From positions 186,001-250,000 of the forward strand of contig NZ_BJNG01000014.1 in the NCBI RefSeq assembly GCF_006539565.1: a stretch of DNA of 64,000 bases, written 5' to 3'. The stretch is from Pseudonocardia hydrocarbonoxydans (GTDB lineage: Bacteria > Actinomycetota > Actinomycetes > Mycobacteriales > Pseudonocardiaceae). Below, one piece after another: positions 8,556 to 18,292 of the stretch. The first letter of the stretch is position 1. Each line of letters opens with the position of its first letter. A program made the position numbers and the translations under genes. The notes beneath the pieces are model-generated. The model ran no database searches and was not told where the DNA came from. It saw nothing but the letters and a program-made list of their open reading frames with translations.

Positions 8556-9715
8556 TGGACCTGCGTGAGACCGACGAGCAGCAGCTGCTGCGGAAGTCCG
8601 TGGCCGCGATGGCCGGCAAGTACGGCCACGACTACCTGATCGGGAAGGCCCGCAGCGGCGGCAAGACCACCGAGCTGTGGAAGGAGGCGGGCGACAACGG
8701 CTACCTGGGCGTCGCCGTGCCCGCCGAGTACGGCGGCGGCGGGGCCGGGATGGTGGAGCTGTCGATCGTCGCGGAGGAGATCGCGGCGGCCGGCTGCCCG
8801 CTGCTGCTCATCGTCGTCTCCCCGGCCATCGCGGCCACCGTGATCGCCACCAACGGCACGACCGACCAGAAGGAGCGCTGGCTCCCCCGCTTCGCCGACG
8901 GCAGCGCCAAGATGTCGTTCGCGATCACCGAGCCCGACGCCGGGTCCAACTCGCACCGCATCACCACCACGGCCCGCCGCGACCCGGACGGCAAGGGCTG
9001 GCGGATCAGCGGCACCAAGTACTACATCTCCGGCGTCGACGAGACCGAGGCGACGCTCGTCGTCACCCGGCTGGAGGGGGCCGAGGGCACGCTGCGCCCG
9101 GCGATGTTCATCGTCCCCACCGACACGCCCGGCATGACCTACCAGCCGATCGAGATGGCGATCCAGAGCCCGGAGAAGCAGTTCACCGTCTTCTTCGACG
9201 ACGCCCTGCTCCCCGACGACGCGCTGGTCGGCGGCGAGGAGGCCGGGCTCGCCGCGCTGTTCGCCGGGCTCAACCCGGAGCGGATCACCGTCGCCGCCTA
9301 CTCCAACGGCCTCGCCCGCTACGCGCTGCGCAAGGGCGTCGACTACGCGAAGGACCGCACCGTCTGGAAGACCCCGATCGGCGCCCACCAGGCCATCGCG
9401 CACCCGCTCGCGAAGGCGCACATGGAGGTCGAGCTGGCCCGGATGGCGACCACGCGCGCGGCCTGGTTCTACGACGCGGGCGACATGGCCGCCGCCGCGG
9501 AGGCCGCCAACATCGCCAAGTACTCCGCCGCGGAGGCCGCGATCAACGCCGTCGACGCCGCGGTGCAGGCGCACGGCGGCAACGGGATGGCCGTCGAGTA
9601 CGGGGTGGGCACGCTGATCGGGGCCGTGCGGACCGCGCGGATCGCCCCCGTCAGCCGGGAGATGATCCTCAACTTCGTCGCGCAGCACACCCTGGGCCTC
9701 CCCAAGAGCTACTGA
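8555..9715 (+). CDS. Acyl-CoA dehydrogenase
   Basis: FAD-dependent alpha,beta-dehydrogenation of an acyl-CoA. The 386 aa match the family length; visible are the FAD/substrate motif FAITEPDAGSNSHRI (about residues 126-140), a middle beta domain, and the C-terminal signature QAHGGNGMAVEYGVG. The chain-length preference is not readable. Coupled to the TetR gene upstream and 4 bp from the FHA gene downstream. Confidence 0.9.
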   Translation: MDLRETDEQQLLRKSVAAMAGKYGHDYLIGKARSGGKTTELWKEAGDNGYLGVAVPAEYGGGGAGMVELSIVAEEIAAAGCPLLLIVVSPAIAATVIATNGTTDQKERWLPRFADGSAKMSFAITEPDAGSNSHRITTTARRDPDGKGWRISGTKYYISGVDETEATLVVTRLEGAEGTLRPAMFIVPTDTPGMTYQPIEMAIQSPEKQFTVFFDDALLPDDALVGGEEAGLAALFAGLNPERITVAAYSNGLARYALRKGVDYAKDRTVWKTPIGAHQAIAHPLAKAHMEVELARMATTRAAWFYDAGDMAAAAEAANIAKYSAAEAAINAVDAAVQAHGGNGMAVEYGVGTLIGAVRTARIAPVSREMILNFVAQHTLGLPKSY

Positions 9716-9719
9716 GAAG

Positions 9720-10499
9720 ATGGCGGGCGTGCCCGACCGCGTCCTCCCGACGACCCACGCGAGCCTCGCGCACGGCGTCCCGCCCGCCGCCCGCGCGACG
9801 ATCTTCGTGCTGTCGGTCGCGGGCGGCATCTCGGTCGGCCCGAAGGAGGGCCGCACGCTGGTGTTCGGCCGCAACCGGCCCGAGGTGCACGTCTGCGTCG
9901 GCGAGGACGACCCGCGCGTCAGCCGCGAGCACGGCGTGCTGGAGCACCGCGGCGGGCGCTGGTGGATCCGCAACACCGGGCGCCTGCCGATCCGGCTGCC
10001 CGGCGCGCGGCTGCTGTTCGCCGAGGAGGAGCCCGTCCCGCTCGACGAGGGCTACACACCGGTGTTCGTGCGGGGGTCGAGCCACCGCGAACACCTGCTG
10101 GAGCTGTTCGTCACCGGGGCCGACGGGGAGCGCCCCGTCGCCCGGCACCGCGACGCCACGCAGCAGCCGGTCCTGTGGCGTCTCGACGACGAGGAGCGGC
10201 TGGTGCTGGTCGTCCTGGGCCAGCGCTACCTGCTCCACGAGCACCGCCCGCAGCCGCTGTCCTGGCGTCAGGCCGCCGACCAGCTCGCCGAGCTGCAGCC
10301 CGACGCGGGCTGGACGCCCAAGCGCGTCGAGCACGCCGTCACCGCGATCCGGACGCGGATGTCGAAGGGCGGGGTCCCCGGGCTGACGCGCGAGGAGGTC
10401 GGCGAGCCGGTCGGCAACGCGCTCAACGACAACCTCATCCGCGAGCTGGTGCTCTCCACCACCCTCGTGCCGCCGGACCTGGAGCTGCTGGGCGACTAG
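9720..10499 (+). CDS. FHA-domain protein with helical C-terminal region
   Basis: Residues about 40-115 resemble a forkhead-associated phosphothreonine-binding fold: a GRNRPEVHV strand, the SREHG signature, then an RWWIRNTGRLP strand. The C-terminal part has a winged-helix-like stretch (LSWRQAADQL, WTPKRVEHAVTAIRTRM) found in a group of actinobacterial FHA proteins. It probably reads a Ser/Thr-kinase phosphorylation state; no kinase is in the window. It begins 4 bp after the acyl-CoA dehydrogenase stop, with GAGAAG just upstream, and may be cotranscribed although functionally unrelated. Confidence 0.75.
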   Translation: MAGVPDRVLPTTHASLAHGVPPAARATIFVLSVAGGISVGPKEGRTLVFGRNRPEVHVCVGEDDPRVSREHGVLEHRGGRWWIRNTGRLPIRLPGARLLFAEEEPVPLDEGYTPVFVRGSSHREHLLELFVTGADGERPVARHRDATQQPVLWRLDDEERLVLVVLGQRYLLHEHRPQPLSWRQAADQLAELQPDAGWTPKRVEHAVTAIRTRMSKGGVPGLTREEVGEPVGNALNDNLIRELVLSTTLVPPDLELLGD

Positions 10500-10521
10500 G
10501 TGTCACCCGGGCGCCCGGTCG

Positions 10522-12063
10522 TCACGGCCCGACGTAGAGGCAGTTGGAGTACTCGAACCCGCTCTGCACGTTGCTGGTCTGCACCGCCGGGTTCGTCGTC
10601 GGGTACCGGCTGATGATCGTGTAGTCGCCCGGGGGCAGCGTCAGGCGCTGCGACGGGCGGCCCTCCAGGGACGGGCAGGCCTCGGCGTCGGTGGCGTAGG
10701 AGGCCGGGCAGGTGGGGCAGCCGGGCAGCACGAACTCGTGCGCCGTCGGCCCCACGACGAACACGCGCACCTCGGCGGGGTTGTCGTTGTGCAGCGTCAC
10801 CGGGATGGAGCCGGGGGTGTCACCGGCGAACGGCCCGGGCAGTGCGGGCAGCGCCGCGCCCTGCACCGCCGCCGCCCGCGCCGCGATCGCGTCGGCCTGG
10901 GCCTGGGCGCGCTGCGGGTGGTCGGGGTACCCGGCGACGAGCTGGTCGAACGCGGCGGCCGCCTCCGTCCACGCCCCGGCGGCGTACTCCTGCAACCCGC
11001 ACCCGAACAGCGCCGCCGGCCGGTCGACCACCGCGGCCGCGACGATCCCGGCCGCCTCCGGGTCGGTGCGGGTCACGACGTGGTCGAGCACGGGCAGCGC
11101 CTCGCACCACAGCCCGGTGGCGGCCTGGGTGTTCGCCGCCGCGTAGAGGTCGGCGAGGCCCTGGGCGGCACCCGCCGCGGACGGTGTGTCGGCGAGCTCG
11201 CGCTGCACCGCCACGAGGGCGTCGATGCCCGAACGCACCGCGTCGACGCGCGGCTGCCCGGTCAGCGTCGCCAGCTGCGCGCGCAGCGCGTCGACGCCCT
11301 CGACGGAGGCCTCCGCCAGCGACGCGCGCACCCCCGCCGCCTCCGGTCCGTCGCCGACCTCGACGAGCAGGTCGCGGTAGACCCGCACGGCCTCGTCGTA
11401 CTCCCCCGCACCGCGCAGCGCCGTGGCCCACTCCTGCAGGGTGCGGCTCAGGTCGGCGTCGACGAACGGGGCGAGCGGGCTGTCCGGGTACGCGCGCCGC
11501 AGGTCGCCGTAGAGGCGCACCGCCTCGACGTAGCCCCCGCGGCCCGCCGCGTCGCCTGCGGCCAGGAACGCCGTGCACTCGGCGCGGCCGGCGTCGGCGC
11601 GGGCGACGTCGGGCGAGAGCGTCAGCTCGTAGCGGCCGGTGACCTGCCCGAACCCGTCGACCGCGGCCGCGCAGTCGCCCCGGTCCCGCGCCGCCGCGGC
11701 GTCGGCGTAGGCCCGCGCGCCCGCCGCGCTGTACAGCACGAACCCGGTGACCAGCGCCCCGACCAGCACGAGTGTCCCCGCCACCGCGGACAGGTGCCGG
11801 GCGGGGGTGTGCCGCCGGCGCGCCAGCCGGGCGGCGTCGACGGCCATCCAGCCCAGCCACCCGGCCGTGACCGCGACCCACAGCCAGGGCAGCGCCGCCG
11901 CACCGGTGGCGAACGCCAGCGCCACCAGCACCGCGGTGCCGACGAGGTGCAGCGCCTGACGCCGCCACCGGCCCAGGTAGGCGTAGCCGAGCCCGAGCCC
12001 GGTGAGGTTGAGCAGCGCCGCCGCGATCGCCGATCGCGGTGCCCCGGGCCGGTCCTCGTCCAT
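10522..12063 (-). CDS. Membrane-anchored TPR-like repeat protein, unknown function
   Basis: The 513-aa protein has four hydrophobic segments in the first 130 residues (about 12-30, 37-55, 57-75, 93-118), then a long extracytoplasmic-looking helical region with tetratricopeptide-like units (EAVRLYGDLRRAYPDSPLAP, EAVRVYRDLLVEVG, AAAAFDQLVAGYPDHP). It ends in a beta-rich tail with four Cys in CPTCPASYATDAEAC spacing that could form disulphides. ATG 12063 is chosen because the hydrophobic segment follows closely; an upstream in-frame ATG at 12159 would overlap the divergent promoter. No family name is offered. Confidence 0.7.
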   Translation of the reverse strand: MDEDRPGAPRSAIAAALLNLTGLGLGYAYLGRWRRQALHLVGTAVLVALAFATGAAALPWLWVAVTAGWLGWMAVDAARLARRRHTPARHLSAVAGTLVLVGALVTGFVLYSAAGARAYADAAAARDRGDCAAAVDGFGQVTGRYELTLSPDVARADAGRAECTAFLAAGDAAGRGGYVEAVRLYGDLRRAYPDSPLAPFVDADLSRTLQEWATALRGAGEYDEAVRVYRDLLVEVGDGPEAAGVRASLAEASVEGVDALRAQLATLTGQPRVDAVRSGIDALVAVQRELADTPSAAGAAQGLADLYAAANTQAATGLWCEALPVLDHVVTRTDPEAAGIVAAAVVDRPAALFGCGLQEYAAGAWTEAAAAFDQLVAGYPDHPQRAQAQADAIAARAAAVQGAALPALPGPFAGDTPGSIPVTLHNDNPAEVRVFVVGPTAHEFVLPGCPTCPASYATDAEACPSLEGRPSQRLTLPPGDYTIISRYPTTNPAVQTSNVQSGFEYSNCLYVGP

Positions 12064-12157
12064 CCGCTCGATCCCCCGTGTCGTCGTGTCCGGGTGTAGT
12101 AGGCCAGAAGATCGGCGGACCTCCCGGTTCCGACGCCGGACGGTTACCGTCGGGTCC

Positions 12158-12931
12158 ATGGCCGACTACGACCACCTCCTCGTCAAGCACGACGGCGACA
12201 CGGTGCGGATCACGATGAACCGTCCCGAGCGCCGCAACGCCCTCTCCGAGCCCCACCTGCGCGAGCTGCTGCACGCGTTCACCGCCGCCGGCGACTCCGA
12301 CGCCACCGGCATCGTGCTCTCCGGCGAGGGCAAGGCGTTCTCGGCCGGTCACGACTTCGCCGACGTGTCCTCGCGCGACCTGGCGGGCGTGCGCGACCTG
12401 CTGCGCCTGTGCACCCGGGTGATGCAGACCGTGCAGCAGGTGCCGCAGGTCGTGATCGCCAAGGTGGCCACGATCGCCACGGCGGCCGGCTGCCAGCTGG
12501 TGGCCACCTGCGACCTCGCCGTCGCCGCCGAGTCGGCCTCGTTCGCGCTGCCCGGCGGCAAGGGGGGCTGGTTCTGCCACACCCCGGCAGTCCCGGTGGC
12601 CCGCAACATCGGCCGCAAGCGCCTCATGGAGATGACGCTGACGGGCGACCCGATCGACGCCCGGACGGCCGTCGAGTGGGGCCTGGTCAACTACGCCGTG
12701 CCCGACGACGAGCTCGACGCCCGCACCGACGAGCTGCTGGCCCGCGCCACCCGGGGCACCCGCTTCGGCAAGGGCGTCGGCAAGCAGACGCTCTACGCCC
12801 AGCTCGACCGCCCCGAGGCCGACGCCTACACGATCGCCGTCGAGGTGATGGCGTCGATGTCGCAGAGCCCCGGTGCGCGCGAGGGCATGGCGTCGTTCCT
12901 GGAGAAGCGCCGCCCGGTCTGGACCGACTGA
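12158..12931 (+). CDS. Enoyl-CoA hydratase/isomerase family protein
   Basis: Crotonase-fold protein of 257 aa. The oxyanion-hole segments are visible as GKAFSAGHDF (about 59-68) and AAGCQLVATCDLAVA (about 108-122). The position usually holding a catalytic Glu in hydratases (GGxxE) reads AAGCQL, so activity may differ from simple hydration; mammalian ECHDC3-like proteins are similar in this respect. TACCGT (12145-12150) is 7 nt before the ATG. The gene ends 1 bp before the convergent ABC permease stop, leaving no room for separate terminators. Confidence 0.85.
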   Translation: MADYDHLLVKHDGDTVRITMNRPERRNALSEPHLRELLHAFTAAGDSDATGIVLSGEGKAFSAGHDFADVSSRDLAGVRDLLRLCTRVMQTVQQVPQVVIAKVATIATAAGCQLVATCDLAVAAESASFALPGGKGGWFCHTPAVPVARNIGRKRLMEMTLTGDPIDARTAVEWGLVNYAVPDDELDARTDELLARATRGTRFGKGVGKQTLYAQLDRPEADAYTIAVEVMASMSQSPGAREGMASFLEKRRPVWTD

Positions 12932-12932
12932 G

Positions 12933-14606
12933 TCACCGCCGGCCCGCCGCGGCCGTCAGCGCCTCCTTCTCGGCGTGCCCGGACAGCCGGTCGAGCACCC
13001 CGGATCCGCCGGTGGTGCCCGCACCGGTGCCGGGGTAGCGCAGCCGGGCGAAGGTCTCGGGCAGGTGGTGGGTCAGCCGGTGGATCGCCACGGCCCCGCC
13101 GAGCCAGGCCACCGCCACCCCGTTGACGACCGCGGTCGTCGCCGTCAGCACGGCGAGCCCCACACCCGGGTCCGACACGAGCAGCACCGCGGGGACCACC
13201 GTCGGCGAGACCAGCAGCAGCGTCGCCCACAGGGCCACCTGGATGGACAGGTTGTTCTCCCCGGCGTCGGTGGCGTTGACGCGCCGGTGCGGATCGACGC
13301 CCGGGGTGACGCCGACGACCGACATCACCACGGCCACCCCGCTGCCCACGAGCACGACCACCACGATCGCGCTCAGGGCCGCAGGGAGCAGCGCCCAGGT
13401 GCCGGTGAGCAGCGCCATCACCAGCGCGAGCAGCACCGCGGGCACACCCATCGAGACGACCAGCCCGACCTGCCGCCCCCGGATGTCGGCGCGCACCGCG
13501 GCCGGGCTCTGGCCCACCACGAGCTGCCAGAGCGCGGTGCCGTCCTGCCCGAACAGGTTGGCCCCGCTCAGCGCCACCATCAGCGCCACCGCCACCCCGG
13601 ACAGCGCGGTGACCCGGGGCATCCCCGCGAGCACGCCGAACACCGCCAGGAACACCCCGAACCAGATCGCGCTGCGCACCTCCAGGCTGCGCCAGGGATC
13701 GCGCCACCAGGCCCGCAGCTCCTTGCCCGCGACCGCGCCCAGCGGCGTCGCGGGCAGCACCCGGGAGCCGGTGAGCACGCGGCTGCCCAGCGGCCGCCGC
13801 GCGCGCCGGGCCGTGCGGTCGCCGACGTGCGGGGTGAGCAGGGCGACCGCCGCGGCGACGCACAGCGCCGCGGCCGCGGCCGCGGCGAGCATGCCCAGCC
13901 AGCCCAGCGCGGCGGGCCACCGCCCGTCGGCGGCCGCCTCCACCGCCCGCACCGGCCATCCCGAGGGCGCCCACCCCAGCACCGACGCCGCGACGGGGAC
14001 GGCGGCGAACCCGTCGCGCAGGAACACCGGCGTCGCCCCGACGACCGGCGAGACGACGAGCCAGCCCGCGAAGAGCGTCGCGATCAGCAACCCGTACTGG
14101 ACGGCCGCGACCTCGACCCCGAGCCGGGTCCGCATCGCCGCGCCCAGCACGGCGTAGACCGCCCGGGACAGGGACACCACCAGCACCAGCAGCAGGGTCG
14201 CCCCGAGCAGCGCCGCCGCGACGGCCGCGACCACGGCCGGGCCGTCGGCCACCACGATCGCGTGGCCGACGAGCGCGAGCAGGCCCCCCGCCGTCACCGC
14301 GGCACCGACCCCGACGAACACCGAGGCGAGCAGACCGGCCCCGAGCCGGCGCCGCTCCAGCGGCAGCAGCGCGAAGTACTCCGGGCGCAGCACCGCGGCC
14401 CCCGACGACAGGACCGGACCGACCAGCCAGCCCGCGAGCCAGCCGGCCAGCACGAGCAGCAGGACGTCACCACCGGCCGGGGCGATCAGCGTCGCGGCCC
14501 AGGTCAGCAGGGCCGCGCCGATCCCGAGCACCAGCCCCAGCAGGCGTTTCCAGCCCGGCGTGTGGCGCTGGATCGCGAACCGCAGCCGGATCAGTGTGCC
14601 AACCAC
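12933..14606 (-). CDS. ABC-2 type exporter membrane protein
   Basis: 557 aa with about 14 hydrophobic segments and a large central loop with basic clusters (RTARRARRPLGSRVL), typical of the permease partners of drug- or peptide-efflux ABC systems. GTG 14606 has GGGGAG upstream and overlaps the ATPase gene end by 16 bp, so the two are coupled. Together with the ATPase it should form a homodimeric exporter. The divergent histidine kinase/response regulator pair next door is a plausible controller, as in many bacitracin-type or envelope-stress modules. Confidence 0.82.
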   Translation of the reverse strand: MVGTLIRLRFAIQRHTPGWKRLLGLVLGIGAALLTWAATLIAPAGGDVLLLVLAGWLAGWLVGPVLSSGAAVLRPEYFALLPLERRRLGAGLLASVFVGVGAAVTAGGLLALVGHAIVVADGPAVVAAVAAALLGATLLLVLVVSLSRAVYAVLGAAMRTRLGVEVAAVQYGLLIATLFAGWLVVSPVVGATPVFLRDGFAAVPVAASVLGWAPSGWPVRAVEAAADGRWPAALGWLGMLAAAAAAALCVAAAVALLTPHVGDRTARRARRPLGSRVLTGSRVLPATPLGAVAGKELRAWWRDPWRSLEVRSAIWFGVFLAVFGVLAGMPRVTALSGVAVALMVALSGANLFGQDGTALWQLVVGQSPAAVRADIRGRQVGLVVSMGVPAVLLALVMALLTGTWALLPAALSAIVVVVLVGSGVAVVMSVVGVTPGVDPHRRVNATDAGENNLSIQVALWATLLLVSPTVVPAVLLVSDPGVGLAVLTATTAVVNGVAVAWLGGAVAIHRLTHHLPETFARLRYPGTGAGTTGGSGVLDRLSGHAEKEALTAAAGRR

Positions 14607-15352
14607 GCGAGCTCCCCCGTCCCGATCTCCCGCTCGCCGACCAGCCGGACGAACGTGTCCTCCAGCGACGTCGCGCCGCGGACCTCGGCCAGCGTGCCGT
14701 CGGCCAGCACCCGCCCGCCCGCGATCACCGCGACCCGGTCGCACAGGTCCTCCACCAGGCTCATCACGTGCGACGAGATCACCAACGACCCCCCGGCGGC
14801 GACGAACCGGCGCAGGATGCCGCGCAGTACCCGGGCCGACACCGGGTCGACGGCCTCGAAGGGCTCGTCGAGCACCAGCACCCGTGGCGCGTGCAGCAGC
14901 GCCGTGGCCAGCCCGATCTTCTTGCGCATCCCGGTCGAGTACTCGAGGACCAGCAGGCCGCGCTCCTCGGCGGCGTCGAGCTCCAGGATCCGCATGAGCT
15001 CGACGCTGCGCGAGCGCACGACGTCGGCGGCCATACCGCGCAGCAGACCCCAGTAGGTGAGCAGCTCGGCGCCGGTGAGCCGCTCGGGCAGCGCCAGCCC
15101 GTCGGGCAGCACCCCGAGCATCGCCTTGGCGCGTACCGGTTCGGCCCAGACGTCGACGCCGTGGACGGCCGCGGTCCCGGAGTCGGGTCGCAGCAACCCG
15201 ACGGCCATCGCGATCGAGGTGGTCTTGCCGGCCCCGTTCGGCCCGACGAGCCCGGTCAGCGACCCGACCGGCACCGTCAGGTCGACATGGTCGGCGGCGA
15301 GGGTGCCGGAGAAGTCCTTCGTCAGCCCGTCCAGGCGCAGCGCGGTGGTCAT
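14591..15352 (-). CDS. ABC exporter ATP-binding protein
   Basis: Nucleotide-binding subunit of the exporter. In 253 aa: Walker A GPNGAGKTTS (near 40), a signature loop in the degenerate form EYSTGMRKK in place of LSGGQ, Walker B VLVLDEPFEAVDP, and the switch His in ISSHVMS. The degenerate signature is common in CcmA/drug-efflux NBDs. ATG 15352 fits homologous starts. The gap to the divergent kinase start is 118 bp and should hold both promoters. Confidence 0.9.
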   Translation of the reverse strand: MTTALRLDGLTKDFSGTLAADHVDLTVPVGSLTGLVGPNGAGKTTSIAMAVGLLRPDSGTAAVHGVDVWAEPVRAKAMLGVLPDGLALPERLTGAELLTYWGLLRGMAADVVRSRSVELMRILELDAAEERGLLVLEYSTGMRKKIGLATALLHAPRVLVLDEPFEAVDPVSARVLRGILRRFVAAGGSLVISSHVMSLVEDLCDRVAVIAGGRVLADGTLAEVRGATSLEDTFVRLVGEREIGTGELAWLAH

Positions 15353-15470
15353 GGCACCCACGTTGCGGGACCCGCCCCCGGCGCGCCTCGACCGAACGGA
15401 CAGAGCGCAGGGCCGATCGGCCACCTCATGGTGCCCCCACGGCCACCCGGCCGTCCCCTACCGTGAGGTC

Positions 15471-16739
15471 ATGGACGCGGCACCGGCCGCCCGGCCCCCG
15501 GTGGACCACTGGATGCTGCCCGGCGAACTCGTGCGCGCGGCCGGCACCGGCGTCCCGGACGGGCGCACGCCGCGGGACTGGGCCGTCGACGTCGTGTTCT
15601 TCGCCGTCGCGGTGCTGGTCGGGATCGTGATGTTCCGGACCACCGTGCTCGACGACGTCTACGGCCTGCCGATGTGGCTGCGCGTCGTCGATCCGGTCGC
15701 CGGGGCGGTGGCGTGCCTGGCGCTGTGGTGGCGCCGCCGCTTCCCCGTGGCGCTCGGCCTGCTCGCGGCGGCCGCGGCGGCCGTGTCCAACAGCGCCACC
15801 GGCGCCGTGCTCGTCCTGCTGTTCTCCCTCGCCCTGCACCGCGGCTGGACCCCCGCACTGCCGCTGGTCGCCGCCCTCGCGACGCTGCTGGGCGTCCCCT
15901 ATCTCGCCCTCTACGTCGTCGACCACGACACCGACCCGTACTCGCCCTACGTCGTGATCACCCTGCTCTTCCTGCTGGTGATGACGGCGGGCCTCGCGGT
16001 GCGGGCCCGGCGCCGGCTCGTCCTGGTGCTGCGGGCGCGGGCCGACGAGACCCGCAGGGAGTACGAGAACCGGTTGCAGGACAGCCGCCGCGACGAACGG
16101 GCGCGCATCGCCCGCGAGATGCACGACACGCTCGCCCACCGGATCTCGCTGCTCTCGGTGCACGCCGGGGCGCTGGAGTACCGCACCGAGCAGGCCGAGG
16201 CGGGCACGGCCCCGCCGCTGACGGCGGCCGAGGTGCACGACGCGGTCGGCGTGATGCGCGGCAACGCCACCCGCGCGCTGGAGGAGCTGCGCGAGGTGCT
16301 GCACGTGCTGCGACCGCCGGGCGCCGGCGGCCCGGACGCCGACCCGCCACAGCCCACAGCCGACCTGCTCCCCGGTCTGCTGGCCGACGCCCGGCGCAGC
16401 GGCCAGCAGGTGGACGCCACCCTGCGCGGTGACCTCGACGGGTTGCGACCCCGCCTGCAGCACACCGTCTACCGGCTGGTCCAGGAGGGTCTGACCAACG
16501 CCCGCAAGCACGCACCCGGCGCGGCCGTCGAGGTGCGCGTGACGGCCGAGCCGGGCCGCGAGGTCGAGGTGCGGGTGGTCAACCCGGTCGCGGTGGGCGT
16601 CACCTCCGACGAGATCCCGGGGGCCCGGACCGGGCTCGTGGGTCTGGCGGAGCGCGTCGGCCTGCACGGCGGCGAGCTCGGCCACGATGTCACCGAGGGG
16701 CGGTTCCGGCTGGTCGCGCGGCTACCGTGGGGCCCGTGA
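15471..16739 (+). CDS. NarL-type sensor histidine kinase
   Basis: 422 aa: N-terminal membrane region with five or six hydrophobic segments (about 40-178), a short coiled linker, the HisKA_3 dimerisation box with phospho-acceptor in REMHDTLAH (His218) and a HATPase_c domain (N-box EGLTNARKHA, G-box TGLVGLAERVG). No extracellular sensor domain is visible, so it is an intramembrane-sensing type, typical of kinases paired with ABC exporters. TACCGT (15459-15464) 6 nt before the ATG suggests a leaderless start. It overlaps the response regulator gene by 4 bp. Confidence 0.92.
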   Translation: MDAAPAARPPVDHWMLPGELVRAAGTGVPDGRTPRDWAVDVVFFAVAVLVGIVMFRTTVLDDVYGLPMWLRVVDPVAGAVACLALWWRRRFPVALGLLAAAAAAVSNSATGAVLVLLFSLALHRGWTPALPLVAALATLLGVPYLALYVVDHDTDPYSPYVVITLLFLLVMTAGLAVRARRRLVLVLRARADETRREYENRLQDSRRDERARIAREMHDTLAHRISLLSVHAGALEYRTEQAEAGTAPPLTAAEVHDAVGVMRGNATRALEELREVLHVLRPPGAGGPDADPPQPTADLLPGLLADARRSGQQVDATLRGDLDGLRPRLQHTVYRLVQEGLTNARKHAPGAAVEVRVTAEPGREVEVRVVNPVAVGVTSDEIPGARTGLVGLAERVGLHGGELGHDVTEGRFRLVARLPWGP

Positions 16740-17407
16740 TCCGGGTCCTGGTCGTCGACGACGACCCGCTGGTGCGCTCCGGCCTGACGCTGATGCTGGG
16801 CGGCGCGGCCGACGTCGAGGTGGTCGGGGAGGCCGCCGACGGCAGCGCCGTGCCCACGGCCGTCGACGCCCTCGCCCCGGACGTCGTGCTGATGGACCTG
16901 CGGATGCCCCGCGTCGACGGGGTCGCGGCCACCCGTGCGCTGGGCGCCCGCACCGGCGACCGGCCGGCCGTCGTCGTGCTCACCACCTTCGACGGCGACG
17001 ACAGCGTGCTCGCCGCACTGCGCGCCGGCGCGGCGGGCTACCTGCTCAAGCACACCCCGCCCGCCGAGATCGTCGACGCCGTGCGGCGCGCCGCCGCGGG
17101 CGAGCCTGTCCTGTCGCCGTCGGTGACCCGCAGCGTCATGGAGATGGCCGCCGACCGGGCGCCCGCCGGTCCGGACCCGGCCGCCCGCGCCCGGATCGCG
17201 CTGCTCAGCGACCGCGAGCGGGACGTCGCCGCCGCCGTGGCCGACGGGTTGAGCAACGGCGAGATCGCGGACCGGCTGCACCTGTCGGTGTCCAGCGTCA
17301 AGGCGCACCTCTCGTCGGCCATGACGAAGCTGGATCTGACCAACCGCACCCAGCTGGCGATCCTGGCCTACGAGTCGGGTCGCTCCGCCCGACCCGGCGG
17401 GGGCTGA
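16736..17407 (+). CDS. NarL/FixJ-family response regulator
   Basis: 223 aa. Receiver domain residues 1-118 with acidic pocket DDD (8-10), phospho-acceptor Asp54 in LMDLRMP and Lys105 in LLKHTPP; LuxR-type HTH at about 155-220 (LSDRERDVAAAVADGLSNGEIADRLHLS). The GTG at 16736 overlaps the kinase TGA (GTGA), so translation is coupled. It probably regulates the divergent ABC exporter and possibly its own operon. Confidence 0.93.
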   Translation: MIRVLVVDDDPLVRSGLTLMLGGAADVEVVGEAADGSAVPTAVDALAPDVVLMDLRMPRVDGVAATRALGARTGDRPAVVVLTTFDGDDSVLAALRAGAAGYLLKHTPPAEIVDAVRRAAAGEPVLSPSVTRSVMEMAADRAPAGPDPAARARIALLSDRERDVAAAVADGLSNGEIADRLHLSVSSVKAHLSSAMTKLDLTNRTQLAILAYESGRSARPGGG

Positions 17408-17430
17408 CCAGCGCGCATAACCTGCATCCG

Positions 17431-18283
17431 ATGCTCTCCCGCAGGCGGCTCCTGACCCTCGCGCCCCTGACCGTGCTCGGGGCCGCGTGCGCGCAGCCCA
17501 CCGGCACCACGCTCGAACGCGCCCGCCGCTCGGGTGTGCTGCGCGTCGGCCTGTCCGGTGAGCGCCCCTACGGCTATGTCGACGGCTCCGGCCGCATCAC
17601 CGGCGCCCAGCCGGAGGTGGCCAGGGCGGTGCTCGCCCGCCTGGGTGTGGGCGGGCTGTCGGCGGTGCAGGTCCGCCGACCTGGTCCCCGGGCTGCGGGA
17701 CGGCCAGTTCGACCTCGTCGCGGCCGGGATGACGATCACCCCGGAGCGCTGCGGTCTGGTGGCGTTCAGCCGCCCGGACTTCGTCGCCCCACCCGCGTTC
17801 CTGCTCCCCGAGGGCAACCCGCGCGGCATCGGCACGTTCCAGGGGGTCGCGCGGTCCGGGGTCGTCCTCGCGGTGCTCGACGGCTCCGCCGAGCTGGCCT
17901 ACGCCCGTGCCGCCGGGATCGGCGACGACCGGCTGCTGGTCGTCGACACCCAGAGCGGGCTGTTCCGCGCCGTGGTCGACGGCCGGGCGCAGGCCGGCGC
18001 GCTCACCGCGATCTCCCTGCGTGACGAGCTGCGCCGCAACCCCGGGACCGGCGTCGAGATCACCCGGCCGTTCGAGCCGACGCTGGGGGGCCGCACGGTC
18101 GTCCCGGCCGCCGGCTTCGCGATGCGCACCGGCGACGACGACCTGCGCGCGGCGTTCGACGCCGAGCTGGCGGCCCTGCAGGAGTCCGGCGAGTGGGCCC
18201 GGATCACCGAACCCTTCGGCCTCGGGGCCGACAACCTCCCCGACCCCGACCTCACGACCGGGACGCTCTGCTCCCCGGGGTGA
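17431..18283 (+). pseudogene. EhuB-like solute-binding protein, frameshifted paralogue
   Basis: Reads as an EhuB-type periplasmic binding lipoprotein but in two frames. The first 80-odd codons (MLSRRRLLTLA signal with LGAAC lipobox, GTLERARRSGVLRVGLSGE, YGYVDGSGRITGAQPEVARAVL) run in one frame; from about 17672 the homologous continuation (DLVPGLRDGQFDLVAAGM onward to the TGTLCSPG end) is in another. Alignment to the intact paralogue at 20421-21335 puts the break just after VQV, where about 2 or 5 nt are missing. It is therefore either a decayed gene copy or a sequencing error. TAACCT (17418-17423) 7 nt before the ATG would give a leaderless start. Convergent with ehuA. Confidence 0.8.
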
Positions 18284-18292
18284 CGCACCGGA

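Noticed and set aside
16723..16728. TACCGT 7 nt before the response regulator GTG as an internal promoter
   Set aside because: It lies inside the kinase coding end and the genes overlap by 4 bp; coupling explains expression and the motif may be chance.
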